DNA of 36,047 bases, from NCBI GenBank assembly GCA_903903735.1, contig CAIUZV010000374.1, forward strand, positions 1 to 36,047, in the 5' to 3' direction. This DNA is from an uncultured beta proteobacterium. GTDB taxonomy: Bacteria > Pseudomonadota > Gammaproteobacteria > Burkholderiales > Burkholderiaceae_B. Shown here in pieces: positions 15,304 to 24,320 of the stretch. The translations under genes and the position numbers were made by a program. Position 1 is the first letter of the stretch, and every line of letters begins with the position of its first letter. The notes below the pieces were generated by a model, which was not told where the DNA came from, ran no database searches, and was given only the letters and a program-made list of their open reading frames with translations.

Positions 15304-16188
15304 ATGCTTGAAAAAATCGGTCCGCCAATCGTCACGTTACTTTTTAAGTTAATTGGCGCGCTTCCCTTGCCGACATTGCAAAGACTAGGTCGATTTTTCG
15401 GCTGGCTAGCTTGGTGCTTGCCCGGTAGCTATAAAGAGTCCGCAAAGAGAAACCTCCAACAGGCTTTTCCAGAATCAGATCCCCGCATGCTGCGTGCAGC
15501 AATGATGAGTGTCGGTCAGTTAATGTTCGAGATGCCCTTCTGGTGGACCAGACGCAATGAGTCAGCACTGGACGCGACGCTGCAGTGCGACAACTGGCAG
15601 CAGTTCGATGAGGCCCTGAGACTAGAAAAAGGGGTCATTTTGCTGTCTCCCCATGTTGGGTGTTTTGAACTGTTAGGCCCTATCTTTGGTGCGCGTTACC
15701 CCGCAACCGTCCTGTTTCGACCACCCCGTATGGTTTGGCTCTCGGACTGGATCGTCAAAATGCGCTCGCGCCGGCAGCTTACGATGGCGCCCGCAAATCA
15801 AAGTGGGGTGCGCACGCTCGTGAAGACCCTTCTGCGCGGGCGAATCATCGGTATTTTGCCCGACCAAGTCCCCCCAGATGGCGAAGGCGTTTGGGCTCCC
15901 TTTTTTGGCAAACCGGCATACACGATGACTTTAGTGCAGCGCTTACAGCACCTCTCCGGCGCACCGATATTTGTCTTAGCGGCCGAAAGAAAAGCGGTTG
16001 GGAAAGGCTATACGCTCCATTACAAGCGTCTTGATGCACCGCTACCCAATGAGCCCGAAGCCGCTGCAACCATCATCAACCAAGAGATGGAAGCGATGAT
16101 CCGCAAAATGCCAGAGCAATATCTCTGGGGATATAACCGTTACCGTCAGCCTAAGATCAAAGTAGTAAAAACCAACGGTAACTACTAA
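15304..16188 (+). CDS. LpxL/HtrB-family lysophospholipid (lipid A) acyltransferase
   Basis: A member of the lipid A late-acyltransferase family, 294 residues from ATG 15304. It has an N-terminal membrane helix (PPIVTLLFKLIGALPLPTL), the catalytic HX4E motif HVGCFE (His117, Glu122), then GILPDQVPP and a WAPFFGKPAYT block typical of LpxL/LpxM enzymes. The C-terminal PEQYLWGYNRYR matches the family ending. The family adds a secondary acyl chain to lipid A on the inner face of the inner membrane; the exact chain and position cannot be read. An upstream in-frame ATG at 15220 adds 28 polar residues; neither start has a strong ribosome site. The stop overlaps the convergent thioesterase gene by four bases. 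Confidence 0.88.
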   Translation: MLEKIGPPIVTLLFKLIGALPLPTLQRLGRFFGWLAWCLPGSYKESAKRNLQQAFPESDPRMLRAAMMSVGQLMFEMPFWWTRRNESALDATLQCDNWQQFDEALRLEKGVILLSPHVGCFELLGPIFGARYPATVLFRPPRMVWLSDWIVKMRSRRQLTMAPANQSGVRTLVKTLLRGRIIGILPDQVPPDGEGVWAPFFGKPAYTMTLVQRLQHLSGAPIFVLAAERKAVGKGYTLHYKRLDAPLPNEPEAAATIINQEMEAMIRKMPEQYLWGYNRYRQPKIKVVKTNGNY

Positions 16189-17129
16189 GCGCGTCGGGCG
16201 TGAGTCGACAGCACCTCAAGTGCTGTTTTTCCAGAGCCCGACTTGACAGAGGTTTTAACGACAGCCGTCATACGCCCCTGATGTACGATTACAGACTGCG
16301 CTCGGACCATCTCGCCTTCACCCGGACTGATATAAGTTGCGGTGACACCCGACAATAGCCATTCTTCCCCTAGTGCAGCGCTTGCACACACCATCCCAAT
16401 CGCTAAGATAATCCCACCTTGAACATGTCCGACGCGATTGCCAATGTGGGGGCCGTTCTCAACATTGCACATCGCCCCATCAGACACTGGCTGCGTATCC
16501 AGCGTCAAAAAGTGCGAAAGAAAGTTTCGCCCACTCTTTTCAGAATCCAATACGGTCTGTCGAACGCGATCAAGTATCCAGCGTTCTGTTTCGTTAAGAC
16601 TATTCAAATCCAACTGAGGATTGTCCGGAGGCTTCTGAGATACCCACGGCACGGGAGGCAGGATCGTCCCTTGCGGCATCGGCATAATCATAAACGCGGC
16701 ACTACCGATCGCAACAAGCGCATCACCACTTGTCAAGCGCGTCTGGCTGATCCCTTGACGACCTTGTACACCTTGCAGGTGAGCTTGTGAGTGGCTTGTG
16801 GCGACGAGCTCTCCGCTGGGTACCACGCCGGTGAATTGGAGCGATAAGGATACGGTTGCGGTTCGATGCCGATCGCCGATGTTATAGCGCAGACAGGTTG
16901 CCAGGCCCATATCGGCAAGGATCGCCTGCACCACCGTGTGAATCTGTCCGTTACTGCCGATGCTTTGCGCTTCAGGCTTCACGTGAACGATCGAGTGATC
17001 CTGATCCGCCGAGTCGTACGAAAAGTCAAAAAAATTACCACAAAAGCTGTAACCAGGAGTCCGGTTTAAGGCAATGGCTCGCATCGCTTTTTTTACGATG
17101 ACATGGTCGTCAATTGAAGGGGGATACAT
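16185..17129 (-). CDS. PaaI-like thioesterase with two hotdog domains
   Basis: A 314-residue protein with two hotdog-fold halves. The C-terminal half (about residues 190-310) has the clear thioesterase helix GPHIGNRVGHVQGGIILAIG, followed by VTATYISPGEGE and MTAVVKTSV strands. The N-terminal half (about 40-150) has the matching layout, GQIHTVVQAILADMGLATC then TVSLSLQFTGVVPSGE, but a more divergent sequence. The expected role is acyl-CoA hydrolysis in the cytoplasm; the substrate is unknown. It is tail-to-tail with the acyltransferase gene with a four-base overlap. The next gene upstream, a flavoprotein, ends 35 bases before this start and could share a transcript. Confidence 0.8.
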   Translation of the reverse strand: MYPPSIDDHVIVKKAMRAIALNRTPGYSFCGNFFDFSYDSADQDHSIVHVKPEAQSIGSNGQIHTVVQAILADMGLATCLRYNIGDRHRTATVSLSLQFTGVVPSGELVATSHSQAHLQGVQGRQGISQTRLTSGDALVAIGSAAFMIMPMPQGTILPPVPWVSQKPPDNPQLDLNSLNETERWILDRVRQTVLDSEKSGRNFLSHFLTLDTQPVSDGAMCNVENGPHIGNRVGHVQGGIILAIGMVCASAALGEEWLLSGVTATYISPGEGEMVRAQSVIVHQGRMTAVVKTSVKSGSGKTALEVLSTHARRA

Positions 17130-17164
17130 TTCTCAACACCAAAAAAAACGGAATAGGCCTAGAC

Positions 17165-18169
<1,005 letters not shown>

Positions 18170-18296
18170 TCAATTGTCTATCGAGCTATTTTGCGATGCT
18201 GCAACGCACAAAAATCCTGAGGCAAATTCCCCTATCCTAGCCCACAAGGGTTTCTCAGACAATAGCGCCGTCGTCGCGTACGATATACGGCTAAAC

Positions 18297-18326
18297 TTGC
18301 TTTGATACGCGATTCTTTCGTCTAAT
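18297..18326 (+). promoter_or_regulatory. Possible sigma-70 promoter for the outer-membrane protein gene
   Basis: TTGCTT (18297-18302) and TCTAAT (18321-18326), five of six matches to the -10 consensus, with an 18-base spacer. The site is 74 bases before the chosen ATG. The -35 box matches only three of six positions, so this is a weak prediction. Confidence 0.25.
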
Positions 18327-18399
18327 AGACACTAGTTTTAAACTGCGCGTGTTGTCCGCGTTAAATCTTCCGCTCACCTACACAATCACAATCATCCAT

Positions 18400-19212
18400 A
18401 TGCTGCCCAACTTGACTCTTGGTAAAAAAATAACCTTCGCTGCATTGTTTGCGAGCGCGACCGCGTTGACGTCGGTCGCAACGGCGCAGACGGCACCGTC
18501 GTCTAAACCCGTGCCAGTTTTCCAGGTAAGCGATGGGTGGCGCTCTGCTGTGACGCCGTATCTATGGCTGGTAAACATAAACGGCAGCATCTATTACGAT
18601 GACACACGTTTGGGGCGTGCAGATCTAAGCAGCAGCGAACTGTTATCGCATCTGAATGCCGCAGGCATGGTGACTCTGGAAGCGCACAAAGGCCGATTGG
18701 GGCTAGTGGCTGATCTGGTGTATTCGAAGATATCATCGCAAAACTCGACGATTCGTGGAGCCATTGACTTAGGTAGTAAAACCACGGTCGAGCAAGGTAT
18801 CTATACTTTTGCGGGTTCATATACGGTGCACAACAGCCCCTCCGCTTACGTAGACGCCTTAGTAGGCTTGCGTGTTATGGATATGCGCGCCTCGACCGCT
18901 GTCGCCGTAGTCGGAGCGCCGCGAGGACTCACAAAGAGTAAAAACATCACGACAACCGACCCAATTATTGGTTTGAAGGGACGCATGCAGCTGGGTTCGA
19001 GTGACTATTTCGTCCCCTTTTACCTTGACGTCGGTGGCGGCAGCAGTAATACCGAAGTCACGAGCCAGCAGATGGTCGGTGTGGGACGCGCATTTTCTTG
19101 GGGTGACACAACCTTGGGCGTTAAAAATCTTTACTACAAACAGAAAGCAAATGGTGTCACGACGGACCAAAGTCTTTACGGTGTGACGTTAGGCGTCACC
19201 TTTAAGTTTTAA
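18400..19212 (+). CDS. Predicted outer-membrane beta-barrel protein
   Basis: A 270-residue protein with a signal peptide (MLPNLTLGKKITFAALFASA, cleavage near ATAQT around residue 30). The mature part alternates hydrophobic and polar residues in many strands, such as RSAVTPYLWLVNINGSIYY and YFVPFYLDVGGGS, and ends LYGVTLGVTFKF with the C-terminal Phe used by the BAM machinery. It resembles barrel proteins of the eight-stranded kind annotated only as outer-membrane proteins. There is no porin loop or ligand motif. ATG 18400 is preferred; GTG 18349 would put extra residues before the signal peptide. Function is unknown. Confidence 0.8.
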   Translation: MLPNLTLGKKITFAALFASATALTSVATAQTAPSSKPVPVFQVSDGWRSAVTPYLWLVNINGSIYYDDTRLGRADLSSSELLSHLNAAGMVTLEAHKGRLGLVADLVYSKISSQNSTIRGAIDLGSKTTVEQGIYTFAGSYTVHNSPSAYVDALVGLRVMDMRASTAVAVVGAPRGLTKSKNITTTDPIIGLKGRMQLGSSDYFVPFYLDVGGGSSNTEVTSQQMVGVGRAFSWGDTTLGVKNLYYKQKANGVTTDQSLYGVTLGVTFKF

Positions 19213-19227
19213 GTTCGGATAGATCAC

Positions 19228-19253
19228 GCTCGGTGCACACCTATGCATCGAGC
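19228..19253. terminator. Hairpin between convergent genes, possible bidirectional terminator
   Basis: GCTCGGTGCA (19228-19237) pairs with TGCATCGAGC (19244-19253) over ten positions including one G-U pair, with a six-base loop. It lies between the stop of the outer-membrane protein gene and the stop of the PPC gene, and covers the latter's stop codon. No T-run follows on either strand, so it is not a classical intrinsic terminator. Confidence 0.4.
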
Positions 19254-20125
19254 GGCTGCACGACAAGTTCGAAGGTCACAAGCACGGGATTTTCCCCTCG
19301 CGCTAACACGCCCTCAGAAACTCCCCCCAGGTAGTCAACCATCACGATATCGATACGTGCCCTAGGTTCCCCATCATCACCTAAACGAATCTCGCCCTGA
19401 CGAATCAGCAGCTCCGTCACAAAAGGTTCGACAACGCGGCCATCTTCGAACACTGCACCGACCGTACTCCCTACTCCACCTTCTATCGTCGCAGCGGTAA
19501 TGCCGTGCTCCTGACAAAAACGCTCCAACGCAAAACAGAGATCCACGTTCGGAGAGAGCCGAACCATATGCGCCGTGCCGAGTGCAGTCGACACCTTGTT
19601 CTGTCCCGAGACCGAGGCGGCAGAGGTCCTCTGAGGCACAAACAAAGAAAAATTTGTCTCCGCATCCGGAGTCACAACAAACTCAGCGTCTTGTATTGCC
19701 CTGCCGGTCGCTAGAATTTCGCGAGCGACCTGGACTTGATCAGGCAACAGATGGCCGCTATGACGCCTGCCGCTTGGCTCTGTCCACACGGCATGGCAAT
19801 GCAGCCAAGGCTGCCCTGCGCGCACGCCATAAGTCACCGTCGCTGCCTCAAGCAAGACCACACCCTCTACGCGATAGGTCTCACTGAAATAGACCGCATG
19901 CTCACTTGTCTTAGAAAGTGCTGGCATACAGAAGGCAAAGCAATCCAACGCACCGCCACTCAGACGCATCACGGCACTGGAGCTGCCGATATCGCGCATC
20001 GCCGTCGCCACTGCGTTGAGCAGGGTCTGTCCGGGCGCGAGACGCGTCACAAACTCTTCTACCCGACAGGGCACGCTGTGAAGGCGATTGGGGGCTGCAT
20101 TGCCTGGGTGCTGGATATGGCGCAT
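19241..20125 (-). CDS. PPC (DUF296) domain protein, two copies
   Basis: A 294-residue protein with two PPC/DUF296-like halves. The first is APGQTLLNAVATAMRDIG with SSAVMRLSGGALDCFAFCMP, and the second VDLCFALERFCQEHGITAAT with IEGGVGSTVGAVFEDG. Between them are the conserved WLHCHAVW and GHLLPDQ blocks. PPC domains are trimeric folds found in plant AT-hook factors and in bacterial proteins of unknown function; DNA binding is not shown here and no AT-hook is visible. ATG 20125 is preferred over a TTG at 20182. The gene is divergent from the acyl-CoA dehydrogenase operon, with 140 bases between starts, so shared regulation is possible but unproven. Confidence 0.8.
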   Translation of the reverse strand: MRHIQHPGNAAPNRLHSVPCRVEEFVTRLAPGQTLLNAVATAMRDIGSSSAVMRLSGGALDCFAFCMPALSKTSEHAVYFSETYRVEGVVLLEAATVTYGVRAGQPWLHCHAVWTEPSGRRHSGHLLPDQVQVAREILATGRAIQDAEFVVTPDAETNFSLFVPQRTSAASVSGQNKVSTALGTAHMVRLSPNVDLCFALERFCQEHGITAATIEGGVGSTVGAVFEDGRVVEPFVTELLIRQGEIRLGDDGEPRARIDIVMVDYLGGVSEGVLARGENPVLVTFELVVQPLDA

Positions 20126-20265
20126 GGTGGGGAGGTATGTGCGGAAATCTGTGGAATTGCGATAATAGAGAATAATCACCAAAATCGCTTGGCTAATGAT
20201 ACTTAGAAAAGTCTCCCCGGGCGATGCCGTTTAGGTATGTGGCCTTAACAAGGATCCAAAGAAAG

Positions 20266-21438
20266 ATGGAATTTTCACTAACCCCCAGGCAGCTTGAACT
20301 TCAAGCACGCACCCGCTCATTTATTTCCGATGTCATCATCCCCTTAGAGCGTGATCCGAGAGCCACTGCGCACGGCCCGACCGAAGAGCTGCGCAATGAA
20401 CTTGTTGCGCACGCCCGCGCCGCTGGGTTGTTGACCCCCCACGCCTCGGTTGAACTGGGTGGATTAGGACTCACGCATGCTGAAAAGGCTGTCGTCTTTG
20501 AAGAAGCCGGTTATTCCACTTTAGGTCCAACCGCCATGAATATCCATGCGCCGGACGAGGGCAATATTCACCTCATGGAAGTCGTTGCGACACCGGAACA
20601 AAAAGAGCGCTGGCTACGCCCTCAGGTGCAAGGCCATATACGCTCGTGCTTCGCGATGACAGAGCCCAGCCCTGGCGCCGGCGCAGATCCATCCATGATG
20701 CAAACCACCGCGGTCAAAGACGGTGACCACTATGTGATCAATGGCACCAAGTGGTTCATTACGGGTGCGCAGGGTGCCACGTATGTCATCATCATGGCAA
20801 AAATGGAAGACGGTTCTGCAACCATGTTTTTGAGTGACATGAGCCGCATAGGGATTAGCGTCACGCGTCAGATGGACGCCCTCGATAGTTGCTTTACCGG
20901 GGGACACTGCGTGATGACCTTCGAAAACGTACGAATCCCCGCGACTGATGTCCTAGGAGAAATCGGACGCGGTTTCAAATATGCTCAAGTACGCTTGGCG
21001 CCTGCTCGCCTGACACACTGTATGCGCTGGCTTGGACAGGCCCGTCGCGCTCACGACATCGCAACAGACTACGCACGCAAGAGAGAAGCCTTCGGCAGAA
21101 TTTTAGGCAAACACGAAGGTGTTGGATTTATGTTGGCGGATAACGATATGGACTTGCAAACGAGCAGGTTGCATATTGCGCACACTGCCTGGATTTTAGA
21201 TCAGGGGCATGGTGCCAATTTCGAATCGAGCCGAGCCAAGGTCGTGTGTTCCGAAGCGGAATGGCGTGTCGTAGATCGTTGCGTACAAATCTTGGGTGGG
21301 CAAGGCGTCACCGGCGAAACCATGGTGATGCGTATCTTCACGGACATGCGGGCATTTCGAATTTACGATGGTCCAAGCGAAGTGCACCGTTGGAGCATGG
21401 CACGCAAGATTATCGAGGCTGGAGAGAAACGCGCATGA
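20266..21438 (+). CDS. Acyl-CoA dehydrogenase, ACAD10/11-like
   Basis: A 390-residue FAD-dependent acyl-CoA dehydrogenase. The start MEFSLTPRQLELQARTRSF, the flavin/substrate block CFAMTEPSPGAGADPSMM, NGTKWFITGAQGA, the RKREAFGRILGKHEG motif, QILGGQGVTGET and the C-terminal YDGPSEVHRWSMARKI are all present in family order. The sequence style (GADPS, VHRWSMARKI) is that of bacterial relatives of ACAD10/ACAD11. It is followed, with four-base overlaps, by an SDR and an APH-type kinase, which suggests one acyl-CoA pathway. ATG 20266 has AGGA 11 bases upstream; ATG 20224 is an alternative that adds 14 residues unlike the family. Confidence 0.92.
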   Translation: MEFSLTPRQLELQARTRSFISDVIIPLERDPRATAHGPTEELRNELVAHARAAGLLTPHASVELGGLGLTHAEKAVVFEEAGYSTLGPTAMNIHAPDEGNIHLMEVVATPEQKERWLRPQVQGHIRSCFAMTEPSPGAGADPSMMQTTAVKDGDHYVINGTKWFITGAQGATYVIIMAKMEDGSATMFLSDMSRIGISVTRQMDALDSCFTGGHCVMTFENVRIPATDVLGEIGRGFKYAQVRLAPARLTHCMRWLGQARRAHDIATDYARKREAFGRILGKHEGVGFMLADNDMDLQTSRLHIAHTAWILDQGHGANFESSRAKVVCSEAEWRVVDRCVQILGGQGVTGETMVMRIFTDMRAFRIYDGPSEVHRWSMARKIIEAGEKRA

Positions 21439-22220
21439 CCGCAATAAACAATACAGGGATACTGTTCAACCTCCAAGGCCACACCGCACTGGTAACAGGT
21501 GCATCGAGCGGCATCGGGCATCATCTCGCCCTCACGCTCGCTCAGGCTGGTGCGCGTGTCGTTGTCGCCGCGCGCAGAGTGGATAAACTCGAGAGCCTCG
21601 TCGGTGAAATAAAACAACGTGGCGGTCAAGCGTCTGCCGTCGCACTAGACGTTACAAGCGCAGCCAGCGTCACAGCATGTTTTGACGCAATCGAAGCGCA
21701 AGGGCTGCTAGCGGATGTCGTGGTCAGCAACGCTGGGGTGACGGTGGCCAAACCGGCCCTTCAACAGACCGAGCAAGACTGGGATCAGGTCCTGGATACC
21801 AATCTTAAAGGGTGTTGGCTTGTCAATACTGAGGCGGCACGTAGGCTTGTGCATCACAAGAAGCCAGGAAGCATCATCAATATATCTTCCATCTTAGGCG
21901 AGCGTGTGGCGGGTGCTGTCGTGGGTTACAGCGCATCGAAAGCCGGCGTTACACAGTTTACGAAATCCTTGGCTCTCGAATTCGCGCGCTACGGCATTCG
22001 CGTGAATGCCGTGCTACCTGGCTACGTTGTGACGGATTTAAATAGCGAGTTTTTAGCCAGCGATGCGGGTAAGAAATTAGAGTCTCGCATTCCCTTTAGA
22101 CGTTTTTGCCAGATGTCAGATATGGATGGCCCAATACTGCTGCTGGCATCAGATGCTGGACGCGCCATGACGGGAACAAGCCTAGCTGTTGACTGGGGAC
22201 ATCTCGTGAGTTCCCTATGA
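21435..22220 (+). CDS. Short-chain dehydrogenase/reductase (SDR)
   Basis: A 261-residue classical SDR. The cofactor motif is TGASSGIG (residues 21-28), with NAG at 99-101 and the catalytic Ser151/152, Tyr165 and Lys169 in YSASK, then the PGYVVTDL loop. AARR after the second strand favours NADP(H). The substrate is likely a 3-hydroxyacyl-CoA or similar alcohol, judged from the acyl-CoA dehydrogenase and kinase on either side; that is inference. Its ATG overlaps the dehydrogenase stop by four bases (ATGA), with GGAGAG upstream, and its own stop overlaps the next start in the same way. Confidence 0.92.
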   Translation: MTAINNTGILFNLQGHTALVTGASSGIGHHLALTLAQAGARVVVAARRVDKLESLVGEIKQRGGQASAVALDVTSAASVTACFDAIEAQGLLADVVVSNAGVTVAKPALQQTEQDWDQVLDTNLKGCWLVNTEAARRLVHHKKPGSIINISSILGERVAGAVVGYSASKAGVTQFTKSLALEFARYGIRVNAVLPGYVVTDLNSEFLASDAGKKLESRIPFRRFCQMSDMDGPILLLASDAGRAMTGTSLAVDWGHLVSSL

Positions 22221-23269
22221 CACAGCCAGAAGCGACCTCCACAAAATCCGCTGCGTTCGATCAGAACGTGCTCGCGGCTTGGTTAAAAGCGCAAGGCCTA
22301 CTGGACCGAGCCACGCTCACCGTCAAAGCGTTGACCGGCGGCCAATCTAACCCGACTTTTCTACTGTCGAGTGGTGCGCAGCGTTATGTTTTAAGAAAAA
22401 AACCCCCCGGTCCTCTTCTGCCTTCTGCGCATGCCGTCGATCGTGAATTTCGCGTCATGCAAGCTTTACAACACAGTGATGTGCCGGTTCCCAAGTTGTT
22501 TGCATACAGCGAAGAGCTCGACGTCGTGGGTACACCGTTCTACATCATGGAGTATTTAGATGGCCGGGTGATCGTCGATCAATCCCTACCTGGCTTAACA
22601 AAAACTGACCGAGCAAGCGTCTATCAAGACATGAATCGTGTCATCGCCGCGTTACATAACGTTGACTACGCAAAGGTCGGACTTGAAACCTTTGGTAAAC
22701 CCGGCAACTACTTCGGGCGACAAATTGCCCGCTGGAGCCGGCAATACAAAGAGGCCAACACAGAGGACATCCCTGAACTTCATGCTCTGATCGATTGGTT
22801 ACCAGCGAACATCCCCGCGGGCGAACAGACGTCAATTGTTCACGGAGACTATCGTTTAGACAATCTGGTCTTGCATCCCACCGAGCCACGCGCCATCGGC
22901 TTACTAGACTGGGAACTAGCGACTTTGGGCCATCCACTCGCGGATTTTGCTTATCACTGTATGAGTTGGCATATACCCGCGTCCTTATGGCGAGGGATCG
23001 GAGGGCTCGATCTCGCGGCGTTAGGGATACCCGACGAGGCGTATTATTTAAAGCAATATTCCGAAGCAACAGGACTGGACGGCGCCGAACACTGGGACTT
23101 CTATCTCGCTTATAACTTGTTCAGAATGGCGGCGATTCTCCAAGGCATCGCACGAAGGGCCGCCGATGGGACCGCCGCATCAAGTGATGCGCTCGAGACT
23201 GGTAGCAAAGCAAGGCCACTCGCTGAAATCGGCTGGAAATATGCACAACGCTATGCGAGTAGCAGATAA
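22217..23269 (+). CDS. APH-family phosphotransferase, ACAD10/LvaA-like
   Basis: A 350-residue kinase-fold protein of the aminoglycoside phosphotransferase family. GGQSNPTF (residues 41-48) is the nucleotide loop and RKKPPG (60-65) carries the lysine. The catalytic loop is HGDYRLDN (209-216) and the metal motif LDWELATLGHP (230-240). These exact motifs mark the subfamily that includes the kinase half of human ACAD10/11 and LvaA of Pseudomonas putida. LvaA is known to phosphorylate 4-hydroxyvaleryl-CoA. An antibiotic role is unlikely given the partners. It is the last gene of the operon (ATGA overlap with the SDR). Confidence 0.9.
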   Translation: MTQPEATSTKSAAFDQNVLAAWLKAQGLLDRATLTVKALTGGQSNPTFLLSSGAQRYVLRKKPPGPLLPSAHAVDREFRVMQALQHSDVPVPKLFAYSEELDVVGTPFYIMEYLDGRVIVDQSLPGLTKTDRASVYQDMNRVIAALHNVDYAKVGLETFGKPGNYFGRQIARWSRQYKEANTEDIPELHALIDWLPANIPAGEQTSIVHGDYRLDNLVLHPTEPRAIGLLDWELATLGHPLADFAYHCMSWHIPASLWRGIGGLDLAALGIPDEAYYLKQYSEATGLDGAEHWDFYLAYNLFRMAAILQGIARRAADGTAASSDALETGSKARPLAEIGWKYAQRYASSR

Positions 23270-23434
23270 TCTGCCCACAAGTGCGCAATCAGACACCTCG
23301 CAAAAACTGGCAATTCGAAGATACTAAACAGCTTGGTTTAAAAAGAACGCTTGGACAGCAGTAGCATTGCTACGATTGGAATGCATTCGCGTTTTAGTCG
23401 TCCAATGACTGATTACTTTTTCTAGGAATATCAC

Positions 23435-23782
23435 ATGAGCACAATGATTCGATGCGCAGTGAGCGGCTTAATTGCAGCCTCCGCATTTATTGCAAGCCAC
23501 GCATCTGCGCAGGTTGTGTACTGCACGGCCGAAGGTGCCCCAGCGGGCTGTGTGGCACGCGCTGTTGATCGAGGTGCACCTGGAGTGGGTGTACTGCCAG
23601 GGCCAGGCGTTGGCGCGCCAGGCCCCGGCATTGCCCCCGGCGTTGGAGCTCCTGGACCAGGCGTGGCACCCGGCGTTGGTGCACCTGGGGTCGGTGCACC
23701 GGGGGTTGGTGCTGCGGGCGCGCGTGGGCCTGGCGAAGGTCCTAACCGTGGCGGCCCCGCGAATCGGCCTGGTGCGCGATAA
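23435..23782 (+). CDS. Small secreted Gly/Pro/Val-rich protein with elastin-like repeats
   Basis: A 115-residue protein with a signal peptide (cleavage likely after ASA, near residue 25). A short mature head with two cysteines (VVYCTAEGAPAGCVARAV, Cys30 and Cys39) is followed by a low-complexity stretch of APGVG, APGPG and GVGAPG units (about residues 48-95) and an Arg/Gly/Pro tail. The APGVG unit is like the pentapeptide of elastin. The ribosome site AGGAAT is 6 bases before the ATG. I do not know a function; a surface or periplasmic structural role is a guess. The repeat region makes several open frames on both strands, but only this one has a signal peptide. Confidence 0.7.
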   Translation: MSTMIRCAVSGLIAASAFIASHASAQVVYCTAEGAPAGCVARAVDRGAPGVGVLPGPGVGAPGPGIAPGVGAPGPGVAPGVGAPGVGAPGVGAAGARGPGEGPNRGGPANRPGAR

Positions 23783-23801
23783 CATCTCGGCTTGTCGTTG
23801 A

Positions 23802-24254
23802 TTACTTCTTAAGAACCTTGCTCGCTGCCTTGGCGATCAAGGTTGAGATGACGTCGCTACGCGGTTCTTTGTAGTGCTCCGCGAGCGCGTCCAAAGACTC
23901 CGAAATATTCTTATCAAGAATGATTTCAACGCGTTTTGCACCCGCTTCAATCCGCTTGCGCCTGTGTTCCGCAGTACGTTCTACAGGTGAAATGGGGACA
24001 GGCAACCTGGGGCGCCCTCGCCGCGAGAGTCCTGGCAAAAAACCTTGTCCAGGCAACACGCCGGTTTGATTAGTCGAATGATTGGGCAGAGTGCTTGTTC
24101 GTTTGTCGCCCGCCCGTTTAGGGGACTGCGCGCGAACACGTTGCGTCCGCTTCGATTCTGTGTTGGTCGCACCCAGGGAATCAACAGGCTCGACAGGAGG
24201 GGCTTCGTCCTCGCCGAACAGTGAAAGTACTTGGCCTTTCTTCGGATTTGACAT
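23802..24254 (-). CDS. Small basic protein with AT-hook-like motif and helical C-terminus
   Basis: A 150-residue hydrophilic protein I cannot name. The N-terminal half is polar and low in order. At residues 78-84 it has RRGRPRL, an AT-hook-like RGRP core. Residues 107-148 (KRVEIILDKNISESLDALAE then a helix LIAKAASKV) look like a ribbon-helix-helix or similar small DNA-binding fold: a beta strand followed by two helices. A DNA-binding role is therefore plausible, not proven. ATG 24254 is preferred; GTG 24257 is directly before it. The gene converges on the elastin-like protein gene with 19 bases between stops. Confidence 0.65.
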   Translation of the reverse strand: MSNPKKGQVLSLFGEDEAPPVEPVDSLGATNTESKRTQRVRAQSPKRAGDKRTSTLPNHSTNQTGVLPGQGFLPGLSRRGRPRLPVPISPVERTAEHRRKRIEAGAKRVEIILDKNISESLDALAEHYKEPRSDVISTLIAKAASKVLKK

Positions 24255-24320
24255 CACAACTCAATAAATCAACCGGATAGGTATATTTATATCACTATCT
24301 ACGGTTTTCATCTAGTGCGC

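Noticed and set aside
22217-23269. Aminoglycoside resistance phosphotransferase
   Set aside because: The GGQSNPTF and DWELATLGHP motifs and the acyl-CoA operon fit the ACAD10/LvaA kinase group, not resistance enzymes.
23468-23785. Open frames on both strands over the Gly/Pro repeat, and a possible CRISPR-like array
   Set aside because: The frames come from the G+C-rich codon repeat of the secreted protein. The repeat units are contiguous coding units with no spacers, so it is not a CRISPR array.
23802-24254. Antitoxin of a toxin-antitoxin pair
   Set aside because: No small toxin-like gene is adjacent on the same strand, and the protein is longer than typical ribbon-helix-helix antitoxins.
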